Positions 24,199 through 32,259 of a DNA stretch of 64,000 nt are shown piece after piece. Source of the stretch: JACCVG01 sp963790245 (lineage in GTDB: Bacteria; Actinomycetota; Thermoleophilia; Solirubrobacterales; Thermoleophilaceae); assembly GCA_963790245.1 (NCBI GenBank), contig CAWBNP010000002.1, positions 2,046,001-2,110,000 of the forward strand, in the 5' to 3' direction. The stretch's first letter is position 1. Each line of letters begins with the position of its first letter. The notes beneath the pieces are model-generated. The model saw only the letters and a list, made by a program, of their open reading frames with translations. It had not been told where the DNA came from and did not search any database. Both the position numbers and the translations under genes were made by a program.

Positions 24199-25440
24199 GT
24201 GGACTTTCGCCTCAACGACGAGCAGCTCGAATTCCAGCGCTACTGTCGCCAGTTCGCCACCGAAGTGATCCGCCCCGCGGCGCCGCAGTACGACCGCGAG
24301 CAGAGCATCCCCTGGGAGGTCATGGCCGAGGCGCGCAGGTGGGGGCTGAGCGGCATGACGCAGATCGAGCGGGTGGGGGCCGATCCCGATGGTCTGATGG
24401 GCGTGATCTACGCCGAAGAGATGCACTGGGGCTGTGCGGGCATCGCGCTCGCGATCTCAGCGTCCGGGCTGGCCGCCGCGGGAATCGCCGCTTCCGGCAC
24501 GCCCGAGCAGATCGGCCGCTGGGTACCCGAGTGCTTCGGGGTCGGCGACGAGATCAAGCTTGGCGCGTACGCCGTGACCGAGGCCGGCGCCGGCTCCGAT
24601 GTGAAGTCGCTGCGCACGACCGCCAAGCGAGACGGCGATGAATGGGTTCTCAACGGCACCAAGGTTTTCATCACCAACGGCGGGATCGCCGACGTCACCG
24701 TCGTCGTCGCGACCGTCGATCCGGAGCTTGGTCACCGGGGCCAGGCATCGTTCGTCGTGCCGAAGGACACCCTCGGCTTGTCCCAGGGCAAGAAGGAAGA
24801 CAAGATCGGGATTCGCGCCTCGCACACCGCGGAGGTGGTGCTCGAGGACTGTCGGATACCGCTCGACTATCTCCTAGGCGGCCTCGAAAAGCTGGAGCGC
24901 AAGCTCGAGCGCGCTCGCTCGGGCGAATCCAGCGGGCGTGCTTCGGGCGCGCTCGCGACCTTCGAGATCACGCGCCCGCTGGTCGGCGCTTCCGCGCTCG
25001 GCATCGCCCAGGCCGCCTATGAGTGGACCTTGGAGTACCTCGAAGGCCAGACCGAAGGCGGCCTGCCGGTGCTGGGACAGCAGCGCTACCAGCAGGTGCT
25101 CGCCGACGTGGCGACCGAGATCGAGTGCGCGCGCATGCTGGTCTGGCGCGCCGCATGGATGGGCCGCAACGGCGTCCCGATGAAGGGCGGCCAGGGCTCG
25201 ATGTCGAAGCTCAAGGCCGGCGACGTGACGATGTGGGCGACGACGACGCTGATGGACCTCGTCGGTGAGCGCGCGGCCGAGGGCGATTGCCCGCTCGAGA
25301 AGTTCTTCCGCGACGCCAAGATCTACCAGCTGTTCGAAGGCACGGCCCAGGTCCAGCGGCTGGTCATCTCGCGGATGCAGCGCGGCGAGTACGCCGAGCG
25401 GCGCGACGCGCTCGCGGCGCTCGAGGCGGTGGCCGCCTGA
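24199..25440 (+). CDS. Acyl-CoA dehydrogenase (classical, catalytic Glu present)
   Basis: 413 residues from GTG 24199: MDFRLNDEQLEFQRYCRQFA. Signature blocks are KLGAYAVTEAGAGSDVKSLRTTA, VLNGTKVFITNGGIADVTVVVA, KIGIRASHTAEVVLEDCRIP and, at the end, KIYQLFEGTAQVQRLVISR, carrying the catalytic Glu. An unusual charged insert (GLEKLERKLERARSGESSGRASGALATFE) lies between the beta domain and the C-terminal helices, longer than in typical short-chain enzymes. It carries out alpha,beta-dehydrogenation of acyl-CoA with FAD. The TTGACT-N4-AGTCAA dyad in its promoter links it to the hydroxyacyl-CoA dehydrogenase at 16061. Confidence 0.92.
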   Translation: MDFRLNDEQLEFQRYCRQFATEVIRPAAPQYDREQSIPWEVMAEARRWGLSGMTQIERVGADPDGLMGVIYAEEMHWGCAGIALAISASGLAAAGIAASGTPEQIGRWVPECFGVGDEIKLGAYAVTEAGAGSDVKSLRTTAKRDGDEWVLNGTKVFITNGGIADVTVVVATVDPELGHRGQASFVVPKDTLGLSQGKKEDKIGIRASHTAEVVLEDCRIPLDYLLGGLEKLERKLERARSGESSGRASGALATFEITRPLVGASALGIAQAAYEWTLEYLEGQTEGGLPVLGQQRYQQVLADVATEIECARMLVWRAAWMGRNGVPMKGGQGSMSKLKAGDVTMWATTTLMDLVGERAAEGDCPLEKFFRDAKIYQLFEGTAQVQRLVISRMQRGEYAERRDALAALEAVAA

Positions 25441-25913
25441 GCTCGCTTGGCCTGAGCGCGCTGTCGGCCATCTGCGTGCTCGTCGGCTCCGGCTGTGGAG
25501 GTCCGGCAGCGCCGGCCCCGCCGGTGATCGGAGCCGACGTCGACCGTGCTGACCGCGCCGTGGTCCTCGATTGGATCGATGCGATCAACGACGCCGACTA
25601 CGCGCGCGCCGCATCGCTGTTCGCACCGGGGGCGATCGTCGAGCAGGCCGTCGTAATCGAGCTGCGCACGCGCGAGCAGGCGATCGCCTTCAACCGCAGC
25701 CTTCCCTGCCGTGCGGAGCTGACCGACCTCGAACCGGTTCCCGAGGCGCCCCGCGCAGTGCTGAGTGCGTTCCGGCTCTCCGAGGGTCCGGATCAACGGT
25801 GCGGCCAAGGGGTCGGCGGCGGCGCGCGGGTGCTGTTCGTGATCGACGATGGCGAGATCGTGGAGTGGCGACAGCTGCCCGAGGCGCCCGAGGATCCGGA
25901 CGCCGCGGTCTGA
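25437..25913 (+). CDS. NTF2-like (SnoaL-fold) predicted lipoprotein, start uncertain
   Basis: LSSLGLSALSAICVLVGSGCGGPA is a lipoprotein signal with Cys after VGSG. The mature part RAVVLDWIDAINDADYARAASLFAPGAIVEQAVVIEL, with later LPCRAELTDLEP and ARVLFVIDDGEIVEWRQLP, is a typical NTF2-like cone fold. No ATG, GTG or TTG lies in frame just before the signal peptide; CTG 25437 overlapping the previous stop is the only nearby candidate. A lost base or an unusual start are both possible. It probably shares a message with the acyl-CoA dehydrogenase. Ligand unknown. Confidence 0.6.
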   Translation: MSSLGLSALSAICVLVGSGCGGPAAPAPPVIGADVDRADRAVVLDWIDAINDADYARAASLFAPGAIVEQAVVIELRTREQAIAFNRSLPCRAELTDLEPVPEAPRAVLSAFRLSEGPDQRCGQGVGGGARVLFVIDDGEIVEWRQLPEAPEDPDAAV

Positions 25914-25979
25914 AGGGGTTGAGGGCTGCCTTCGGCTACGCTGGTTTCCAACCTGCGATCGGTCGAAGGAGGAAGTTGC

Positions 25980-26732
25980 ATGGCGGGCCTCGGAGGACGG
26001 ATGTCGACGGTGATCAAGGCCAAGGTGTCGAAGCTGCTCGACAAGGCCGAGGACCCCGCAGAGACGCTCGAGTACGGCTATCAGAAGCAGGTCGAGCTGC
26101 TGCAGAACGTCAAGAAGGGGATCGCCGATGTGACGACCTCCAAGAAGCGGCTCCAGATGCAGGCCGCGAAGCTCGAACAGCAGGTCGTCAAACTCGACAC
26201 CCAGGCGCGCCAGGCGCTCGCCCAGGGGCGCGACGATCTCGCCCGCACGGCGCTCGAGCGCAAGACGGTCATCCAGGGCGAGATGCAGTCGCTCGACCAG
26301 CAGGCCGCAGAGCTCGCCTCCCAACAGGAGCAGCTGACGGTCAACGAGCAGAAGCTGCGCGGCAAGATCGAGGCGTTCCGGACCAAGAAAGAGGTCATCA
26401 AGGCCCAGTACTCCGCCGCCGAGGCACAGGTCAAGATCTCGGAGGCCGCGAGCGGTGTGGGAGAGGAGATGGCCGACCTCGGCCTCGCGATCCAGCGGGC
26501 CGAGGAAAAGACGGAGAACATGCGCGCCCGCGCCTCGGCCGTCGAAGAGCTCGAGGCCGCCGGAACTTTCGATGACATCACCTCGCTCGGCTCCGGGCAG
26601 GACGACATCGACCGCGAGCTCGCGGAGCTCAGCGCCGGTTCGCAGGTCGATGACGAGCTCGCCAGGATGAAGGCGGAGATCGGCTCGGGCGGAGGCTCAG
26701 CGCCCGAGCTCGCCGAAGGGGAGAAGGCCTAG
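25980..26732 (+). CDS. pspA: PspA/IM30-family membrane-stress protein
   Basis: 250 residues. AAGGAGG at 25966-25972 and ATG 25980 decide the start. It is almost entirely alpha-helical coiled coil: MSTVIKAKVSKLLDKAEDPAETLEYGYQKQVELLQNVKKG, KRLQMQAAKLEQQVVKLDTQARQALAQ and EEMADLGLAIQRAEEKTENMRARASAVEELE. This is an ESCRT-III-like protein that coats and stabilises damaged membranes. The next gene is PspAA and the nearby minus-strand genes are PspAB and HtpX, an association known from actinobacteria. No PspF or PspC homologue is present here. Confidence 0.92.
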   Translation: MAGLGGRMSTVIKAKVSKLLDKAEDPAETLEYGYQKQVELLQNVKKGIADVTTSKKRLQMQAAKLEQQVVKLDTQARQALAQGRDDLARTALERKTVIQGEMQSLDQQAAELASQQEQLTVNEQKLRGKIEAFRTKKEVIKAQYSAAEAQVKISEAASGVGEEMADLGLAIQRAEEKTENMRARASAVEELEAAGTFDDITSLGSGQDDIDRELAELSAGSQVDDELARMKAEIGSGGGSAPELAEGEKA

Positions 26733-26789
26733 ATGGCGCCCCACCGGCTTGTCCATCCTGCAGCGCGCGGCCTATTGGGAGGCTTCTAG

Positions 26790-27068
26790 ATGGTGGTCCG
26801 GATCTCCGGCGAGGGCCAGTTCACGCTGCCCGACACCGAGACCGAGCGGCTCAACGAGCTCGACAACCGCGCCGTCGCGGCCGTCGAGGCCGGCGACGAA
26901 ACCGGCTTCATCGACCTGTTCGCGCAGATGCTCGCACTCGTCGAGGCCGACGGCGAGCCGCTCGCCGCAGATGAGCTGGTCGAGTCCGACGTGATCCTGC
27001 CGCCGCGCGACACCCGCCTCGCGGAGGCGCGCGAGGAGTTCACCGGCGAGGGCCTGATTCCTGATTGA
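26790..27068 (+). CDS. pspAA: PspA-associated protein PspAA
   Basis: 92 residues: MVVRISGEGQFTLPDTETERLNELDNRAVAAVEAGDETGF, IDLFAQMLALVEADGEPLAADELVESDVILPPRD and a C-terminus GEGLIPD. The VRI-GEGQ start, the AVEAGDE centre and the SDVILPP...GLIP ending are characteristic of PspAA, a small partner domain of PspA found next to it in Actinomycetota and Archaea. TTGGGAGG precedes the start. The 57 bp between pspA and this gene shows no terminator-like hairpin, so they are probably co-transcribed. Confidence 0.85.
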   Translation: MVVRISGEGQFTLPDTETERLNELDNRAVAAVEAGDETGFIDLFAQMLALVEADGEPLAADELVESDVILPPRDTRLAEAREEFTGEGLIPD

Positions 27069-27113
27069 CCGAGGCTGCGCGGCCCGCCGTCGCGCTCCCT
27101 AGACTGCCGACGC

Positions 27114-28499
27114 GTGGGGGTTCCTCGCCGCTTCTCGCCCGCGCGGCTCTGCTGCGCCGCGCTGCTCTTCGCGCTGCTTGCGGCGCCGGGTGCGGCGCTT
27201 GCCAAGCGGCCGAATGTCCTCGTCGTGACGACCGACGACCAGACGGTCGGCCAGATGGAGGTGATGTCGCGGACGAGCCGGCTGCTCGGCCGCGACGGCA
27301 CGATCTTCACCAACGCGTTCGTAGCCTTCCCCCAGTGCTGCCCCTCGCGCGCGAGCTTTCTGACCGGGCAGTACCCCCACAACCACGGCGTCGCGGAGCG
27401 CTTTGACCGCGAGGTCGACAACTACCGTGCCTTCAACGCGCGCGAATCGCTCCCGGTCTGGCTCGGCAAGGCCGGGTACGAGACGGCCCAGGTCGGCCGT
27501 TACCTGAACGGCTACGGCCGCGGGGACGGTCGGACGAAGGTCCCGCGCGGCTGGGACAGCTGGGTCGCGCCGGTCGACCACACCGAGTTCAAGTACTACG
27601 ACTACACGCTCAACGTCGACGGACGGCTGGTCGACTACGAGTCCGCCGAGCGCGACTACCAGACCGATGTGCTCGCTGATTTCGCCGTCGACCGCGTCGA
27701 TGAGCTCGCTCGCAAGCGCCGGCCGTTCTTCCTCAACGTCTCGCCGACCGCGCCCCACCGAGAGCGGAGGCGTGAATGCGATGTCAAGCGCACACCGCGG
27801 CCCGCCCCGCGCCACACCGACCTCTTCCAGAACCGGACCTTCCCCCGGACGGCGTCGTTCAACGAGGAGGACATGTCCGACAAGCCGGCCCTCCTCCGGG
27901 CGCGCGACTTCGTCTCCGAGCAGTGCATCGACAAGGGTTGGCGGTCCGAGCTCGAGAGTCTCCAGGCGGTCGACGAGCTGGTCGGCCGGCTGGTCCGATC
28001 GCTGCGGCGCGCCGGTGAGTTCGAGGAGACCCTGTTCATGTTCACCTCCGACAACGGGCTGATGCACGGCGAGCACCGGCTCCCGTTCCTCAAGCGCGTC
28101 CCCTACGAGGAGGCGATCCGGGTCCCGCTCATCGTCCACGGCCCGGGCTTCGAGGGTGAGACGCGCGAGGAGATGGTGACCAACATCGACCTCGCCCCGA
28201 CGATCCTCGGGCGGGCGGGTGCCCGGACCGGACGCGGCCACGTGTTCGACGGACGCCCGCTGGGCTCCACGCCCTTCCGCAGTGAGTTGCTGGTCGAGGA
28301 GAGCGGATGGTCGGCCCTGCGGTCGCCGACCGGGATCTACGTCGAGTACAAGACCGGCGAGCTCGAGCTCTACGACCTGGTCGGCGACCCGTTCCAGATC
28401 GACAGCCTGCACCAGAATCCCGACTTCGCCCCGCTGATCAGTCAGCTGTCCGATCGACTCGGGCAGATCAAGAACTGCCGCGGAGCGGAGTGCCCCTGA
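27114..28499 (+). CDS. Secreted sulfatase (arylsulfatase/N-sulfatase family)
   Basis: 461 residues from GTG 27114. The signal peptide is LCCAALLFALLAAPGAALA. The metal-binding start is KRPNVLVVTTDDQT. The formylglycine site is CCPSRASFLTGQYPHNHG (first Cys of C-x-P-S-R, near residue 75). The C-terminal part has FTSDNGLMHGEHRLPFLKR and TNIDLAPTILGRAGA. It needs a formylglycine-generating enzyme, which is not in this window. TAGACT (27100-27105) ends 8 bases before the start, so it has its own promoter despite sitting between PspAA and PspAB. Substrate is unknown; no sugar-degradation genes adjoin. Confidence 0.9.
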   Translation: MGVPRRFSPARLCCAALLFALLAAPGAALAKRPNVLVVTTDDQTVGQMEVMSRTSRLLGRDGTIFTNAFVAFPQCCPSRASFLTGQYPHNHGVAERFDREVDNYRAFNARESLPVWLGKAGYETAQVGRYLNGYGRGDGRTKVPRGWDSWVAPVDHTEFKYYDYTLNVDGRLVDYESAERDYQTDVLADFAVDRVDELARKRRPFFLNVSPTAPHRERRRECDVKRTPRPAPRHTDLFQNRTFPRTASFNEEDMSDKPALLRARDFVSEQCIDKGWRSELESLQAVDELVGRLVRSLRRAGEFEETLFMFTSDNGLMHGEHRLPFLKRVPYEEAIRVPLIVHGPGFEGETREEMVTNIDLAPTILGRAGARTGRGHVFDGRPLGSTPFRSELLVEESGWSALRSPTGIYVEYKTGELELYDLVGDPFQIDSLHQNPDFAPLISQLSDRLGQIKNCRGAECP

Positions 28500-28506
28500 C
28501 TTGCGG

Positions 28507-29076
28507 CTAGAGCGGGATCTCCCAGAGCGGGAGGCGGCGGTCGATCTCCTGCTCGAACGGGAGCTCCGCGCCGAGCTGGGCGACCAGCTGTAGCTCCCGC
28601 TCGTCGTTACGCGTCCCCTTGCCGGTCGGGACGAACGGGTAGAAGGCGCCGCGCTTGAAGTTGTAGATCACGTAGACCGCGTCATCGCCCTCGATCAGCT
28701 TGAAGACCGCGCAGAGCAGCCGGTCGCCGTAGCCGCCGGCCTGGAGCTGGGCCGAGACCGTGTTGACGGAGACGACGAGATCGTCGAAGTCGGGGTCGGC
28801 GAGGATCAGCCAGCGGTAGCGGAACTCATCGTCGTGCGAGGAGACGGTCGTCCCGCTGTCGGAGGCCGCCCCGTGGAGCAGCTCCTCGGTTTCGGCAAGG
28901 ATCGACTTGAAGTCGGGCGTGGCGAGCGGCTGGAAGACGATTCCGGCCCGGCCGCCGCTGGTCATCCCGAGCGAGGTCTCGATCGTCACATACGCCGTCG
29001 TCATCGCGAACAGCCGGTCGGCGGCCGGCGCCTTGAGCTTGCGCTGGCCTCCGAGCAGTGCGTCGAGGAAGCCCAC
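28507..29076 (-). CDS. pspAB: PspA-associated protein PspAB
   Basis: 189 residues. GTG 29076 gives MGFLDALLGGQRKLKAPAADRLFAMTTAYVTIETSLGM, then FKSILAETEELLHGAASDSG, DEFRYRWLILADPDFDDLVVSVNTVSAQLQAGGYGDRLLCAVF and YNFKRGAFYPFVPT. The MGFLDALLG opening and the YRW-central block match the PspAB family, which co-occurs with PspA and HtpX. It sits directly downstream of htpX on the same strand (10 bp), forming htpX-pspAB. It converges with the sulfatase 3' end. Confidence 0.82.
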   Translation of the reverse strand: MGFLDALLGGQRKLKAPAADRLFAMTTAYVTIETSLGMTSGGRAGIVFQPLATPDFKSILAETEELLHGAASDSGTTVSSHDDEFRYRWLILADPDFDDLVVSVNTVSAQLQAGGYGDRLLCAVFKLIEGDDAVYVIYNFKRGAFYPFVPTGKGTRNDERELQLVAQLGAELPFEQEIDRRLPLWEIPL

Positions 29077-29086
29077 CCGGGTTGAG

Positions 29087-29989
29087 CTAGGCGGTGGTGG
29101 CGCTGGTGCTCTGGAGCTGCGCCTCGAGCTGGCTGAGTCGCTCGATCCGCTTCTCCATCGGCGGGTGCGTCGAGAGGATCGTCTGGATCGTCGACTTGAC
29201 GCTCGTCGGGACGATGAAGAACGCGTTCATCTCGCCCGCGGCGCGGAGGTCGCGCTGCGGAGTGTTCTCCATCTGGCGCGAGATCTTGACGAGCGCCGAG
29301 GAGAGCGCGCTCGGGCGGCCCGTGACCAACGCCGCGCCGCGATCGGCGGTGAACTCGCGGTAGCGCGAGAGCGCGAGCATCAGGAAGAAGGAGATGACGT
29401 AGACCAGCAATGACGCGAGGAAGACGATGATCCCGGCCGGGCTCTCATCATCGCCGCCGCCGAAGAAGAAGGCGAACTGGGCCATCATCGCCGCGATCGA
29501 TGCGAAGAAGCTCGCGAAGGTCATGATCATCACGTCGCGGTTCTTGACGTGGGCGAGCTCGTGCGCCATGACGCCCTCGAGCTCGGCCGGCTCGAGGGTC
29601 TCCATGATCCCGGTTGTCGCGCACACGACGGCGTTCTTTGGCGAGCGGCCCATCGCGAAGGCGTTCGGGACCGGCGTGTCGGCGACCGCGACCTTCGGTT
29701 TGGGCAAGTCGGCCTGGATGCAGAGGCGATCGATCATCGCGTGCAAGCCGGGGGCTTCCTCGGGCGTGACGATCCGGGCGCCCATCGCGCGTAGCGCGAG
29801 CTTGTCGGAGAGGAATAGCTGCGCGAGCGCCATGCCGCCGAGCAGCACGAGCATCATCACGGCGCCGGCGCCGGCAGCGTAGATCGCCGCTCCGAAGCCG
29901 ACGTAGAGAACGCCGAGCAACAGCATCGTGCCGATCATCCGGATCTGGAGACCGGGGTCGCGGCCGAAGCTCGTGCGGGTCGTGGCCAT
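29087..29989 (-). CDS. htpX: Zinc metalloprotease HtpX (M48)
   Basis: 300 residues from ATG 29989. TACAAT on the minus strand (30003-29998) ends 8 bases before it, which favours this start over GTG 30010. Two N-terminal transmembrane helices are MIGTMLLLGVLYVGFGAAIYAAG and MMLVLLGGMALAQLF. The active site is GVMAHELAHVKNRDVMI (HExxH). Two more helices follow (FASFFASIAAMMAQFAFFFGG and IIVFLASLLVYVISFFLMLAL), then the third zinc ligand in RYREFTADRGAAL. It degrades damaged membrane proteins. Pairing with pspAB ties it to the PspA membrane-stress system. Confidence 0.93.
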   Translation of the reverse strand: MATTRTSFGRDPGLQIRMIGTMLLLGVLYVGFGAAIYAAGAGAVMMLVLLGGMALAQLFLSDKLALRAMGARIVTPEEAPGLHAMIDRLCIQADLPKPKVAVADTPVPNAFAMGRSPKNAVVCATTGIMETLEPAELEGVMAHELAHVKNRDVMIMTFASFFASIAAMMAQFAFFFGGGDDESPAGIIVFLASLLVYVISFFLMLALSRYREFTADRGAALVTGRPSALSSALVKISRQMENTPQRDLRAAGEMNAFFIVPTSVKSTIQTILSTHPPMEKRIERLSQLEAQLQSTSATTA

Positions 29990-30120
29990 CACAGGAGATT
30001 GTAGGGGCACGTGACCCCCGGCTTCGGTGCACGAGGCCTTGCAGGCAACCTAAACCGCGCCTAAAAAGGCAGCAATCGGGCCTTGGTGATCGAGACCGCT
30101 GCTACGCTGTGGCCGTTCCG

Positions 30121-30240
30121 ATCGCCGAATTTTCTCTGCATGTGCAGGGCTAAACGGGGGACCCGAAGGTAGGGGCGAATCGCCACCCGAGCGTGGCGTA
30201 GCGCAAGCCGCGAGCCCGTCAGCTAACCCCGTAGGCGCCG
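30121..30240 (+). promoter_or_regulatory. Cyclic di-AMP riboswitch (ydaO/yuaA class)
   Basis: The leader between 30011 and the ATG at 30254 holds the conserved blocks of the ydaO aptamer. AACGGGGGACCCGA is at 30153-30166, GGGGCGAATCGCC around 30172-30184 and the hallmark CCCGTCAGCTAACCCCGTAG at 30215-30234. TACGCT at 30103-30108 is a possible -10. In actinobacteria this class precedes cell-wall hydrolase genes and normally lowers expression when c-di-AMP is high; here it precedes an M23 endopeptidase 14 bp downstream. Exact boundaries and the expression platform need a covariance-model search. Confidence 0.9.
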
Positions 30241-30253
30241 TGGACACAACCCC

Positions 30254-31423
30254 ATGAAACGCACCTTCCTGGTTGTCATAACCCTGGGCCTGATGGCCAT
30301 GCTCCTGATCCCGATCGCGGGTATCGGGCAGTCGGTCGATGAGAAGCTCAACTCGGCGCGCGCCAAGCTCGAGCAGAACCGCGCCCAGGAGCAGGACCTC
30401 TCTGGCAAGGTCAGCAAGCTCGGTGAGAGCATCTCGGCGCTCGAGGATCAGATCGACGGGCTTCGCGACCAGGAGTCGACGGTTCAGAACCGCCTCGACA
30501 TCAAGGCCGCCCAGCTCGAGAAACTGCGCGCCGAGCTCGAGGCGCTGCAGAAGCGCCTCCAGATCCTGCGCGCGAAGCTCGCCGATTCGCAGAAGGCGCT
30601 CTCGGACCGGCTCGTCGCCCTCTACAAATCCGACGAGCCCGACGCCCTGACGGTCGTGCTCGAGGCCGACGGGTTCAACGACCTGCTCGAGCGCACCGCA
30701 TTCCTCGAGCGGATCTCCGAGCAGGATCAGGAGATCGTCACCCGCACTGGTGACCTCAAGGCGGTCGTCGCGGTCGAGGAGCGAAAGGTCGAGGCAATCG
30801 AGGGCCGCGTGACCGAGACAGTTCGCCAGATCACCGCGCAGCGCGATCAGCTCGCGGCGACCAGGCAGCGCAAGGAGTCGGTCGAGGGCGACCTGACGAG
30901 CGTCCGCCAGGGCCACAAGGGCACCCTCGCAGAGGTACGTGACGAGAGCGCCGAGCTCGAGAGCCACATCGATGACCTCGAGGCCGAGCAGGCCGCGGTT
31001 CAGACTCAGGTCGCAGGCAGCTCCGGAACCTTTGATCCCGGTCCCGTCAAGCAGGGCTCGGGCTCGCTGATCTGGCCCGTCAACGGCGCGGTCACCTCCC
31101 CGTTCGGCCAGCGCTGGGGCCGGCTGCACGCCGGGATCGACATCTCGGTGCCCGCCGGCACCCCGGTTCGCGCCCCCGACGCCGGCCGCGTGATCCTCGC
31201 CTCGCCCTACGGCGGCTACGGCAACTACGTCTGCGTCCAGCACGCGGATTCGCTCTCCACCTGCAGCGCCCATCTGTCGAGCTTCGCCGTCAGCGAGGGC
31301 GACACCGTCGGCCAGGGCGACATCATCGGGAACTCTGGCTGTACCGGCTCCTGCTTCGGCGACCACGTGCACTTCGAGACGCGCGTGAACGGGACGCCGC
31401 AGGACCCGATGGGCTACCTGTAG
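30254..31423 (+). CDS. Secreted M23 peptidoglycan endopeptidase with coiled-coil (EnvC/NlpD-like)
   Basis: 389 residues. The signal sequence is MKRTFLVVITLGLMAMLLIP. A long coiled coil spans about residues 30-255 (KLNSARAKLEQNRAQEQDLS through ELESHIDDLEAEQAAVQTQV). The M23 (LytM) domain begins IWPVNGAVTSPFGQRWGRLHAGIDISVPAGTPV, with zinc ligands His and Asp in LHAGID, and ends CFGDHVHFETRVNGTPQDPMGYL with HVH. Two cysteines (SGCTGSC) precede the HxH. It cleaves peptide cross-links in the wall, with the coiled coil likely regulating access as in EnvC or RipC-type proteins. Expression is expected to respond to c-di-AMP. Confidence 0.93.
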   Translation: MKRTFLVVITLGLMAMLLIPIAGIGQSVDEKLNSARAKLEQNRAQEQDLSGKVSKLGESISALEDQIDGLRDQESTVQNRLDIKAAQLEKLRAELEALQKRLQILRAKLADSQKALSDRLVALYKSDEPDALTVVLEADGFNDLLERTAFLERISEQDQEIVTRTGDLKAVVAVEERKVEAIEGRVTETVRQITAQRDQLAATRQRKESVEGDLTSVRQGHKGTLAEVRDESAELESHIDDLEAEQAAVQTQVAGSSGTFDPGPVKQGSGSLIWPVNGAVTSPFGQRWGRLHAGIDISVPAGTPVRAPDAGRVILASPYGGYGNYVCVQHADSLSTCSAHLSSFAVSEGDTVGQGDIIGNSGCTGSCFGDHVHFETRVNGTPQDPMGYL

Positions 31424-31447
31424 CCGGCCGCCGCTAGCCTCTCCGAC

Positions 31448-32197
31448 GTGCTGCCGACGATTGACCTGGGTCCGATCGACCTCCAGACGTTCGGCCTTTC
31501 GTTCGCGCTGGCGTTCGTCGCGTCGGGCCTGCTGCTCTCCAAGCGGCTGAGGGAGCTCGGCAAGCCGGTCGACTGGGCCTACGAGATCGTCTTCGCCGGT
31601 TTGCTCGGCGGCCTGATCGGCTCGCGCCTGGACTACGTCATCCAGAACTGGGAGACCGCTTCCGAGGACTTGCTCGGCAGTTTGCTGTCGGGGTCCGGGC
31701 TGGTCTGGTTCGGCGGCCTCGTGGGCGGAGCGATCGGCGTGCTGCTCTGGGCGCGCTGGCGCGGCTTCCTCGGCCTCGCGCTGCTCGACGTCGCCTGCGT
31801 CCCGCTGGCGATGGGGTATGCGATTGGCCGGATCGGCTGCCAGCTCTCGGGCGATGGCGACTACGGCGTGCCCTCCGACCTGCCCTGGGCGATGCCCTAT
31901 CCCGACGGCGTCCTGCCGACCACCGATCTCGTCCACCCGACCCCGATCTACGAGACGCTCACGATGGGGCTGATCGCGATCGGGCTCTGGAGCCTCCGAG
32001 ACAAGCTCGCCCCCGGAAAGCTGTTCGCGCTCTATCTGGTCCTGGCCGGCGTCGAGCGGCTGCTGATCGAGTTCATCCGCCGTAATGAGGCGGTTCTCGC
32101 CGGCCTCACCTTCGCTCAGCTACTGAGCGTTTTGATGATCATCGTCGGCGGGCTCTGGCTCGGCCGCGGTGGCGGCGTCCGGCCCGCAGCCGCCTGA
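31448..32197 (+). CDS. lgt: Prolipoprotein diacylglyceryl transferase (Lgt) homologue
   Basis: 249 residues, about seven transmembrane helices. Recognisable Lgt blocks are LLGGLIGSRLDYVIQNWE, LVWFGGLVGGAIGVLLWARWRG, GYAIGRIGCQLSGDGDYGVP (the Lgt signature region) and VHPTPIYETL. The position of the HGGL histidine of E. coli Lgt is Phe here (WFGGL), and the residue after the GRIG block differs from the usual GxxxG pattern, so this is a divergent member. TAGCCT (31435-31440) ends 7 bases before GTG 31448. The window encodes several lipoproteins that would need Lgt. Confidence 0.83.
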   Translation: MLPTIDLGPIDLQTFGLSFALAFVASGLLLSKRLRELGKPVDWAYEIVFAGLLGGLIGSRLDYVIQNWETASEDLLGSLLSGSGLVWFGGLVGGAIGVLLWARWRGFLGLALLDVACVPLAMGYAIGRIGCQLSGDGDYGVPSDLPWAMPYPDGVLPTTDLVHPTPIYETLTMGLIAIGLWSLRDKLAPGKLFALYLVLAGVERLLIEFIRRNEAVLAGLTFAQLLSVLMIIVGGLWLGRGGGVRPAAA

Positions 32198-32259
32198 ATC
32201 GGGGTCCGCGCTCAAGCCTTTCGAGGAAGATGCCGATAGGCGAAGAAGGACCCTGCGTC

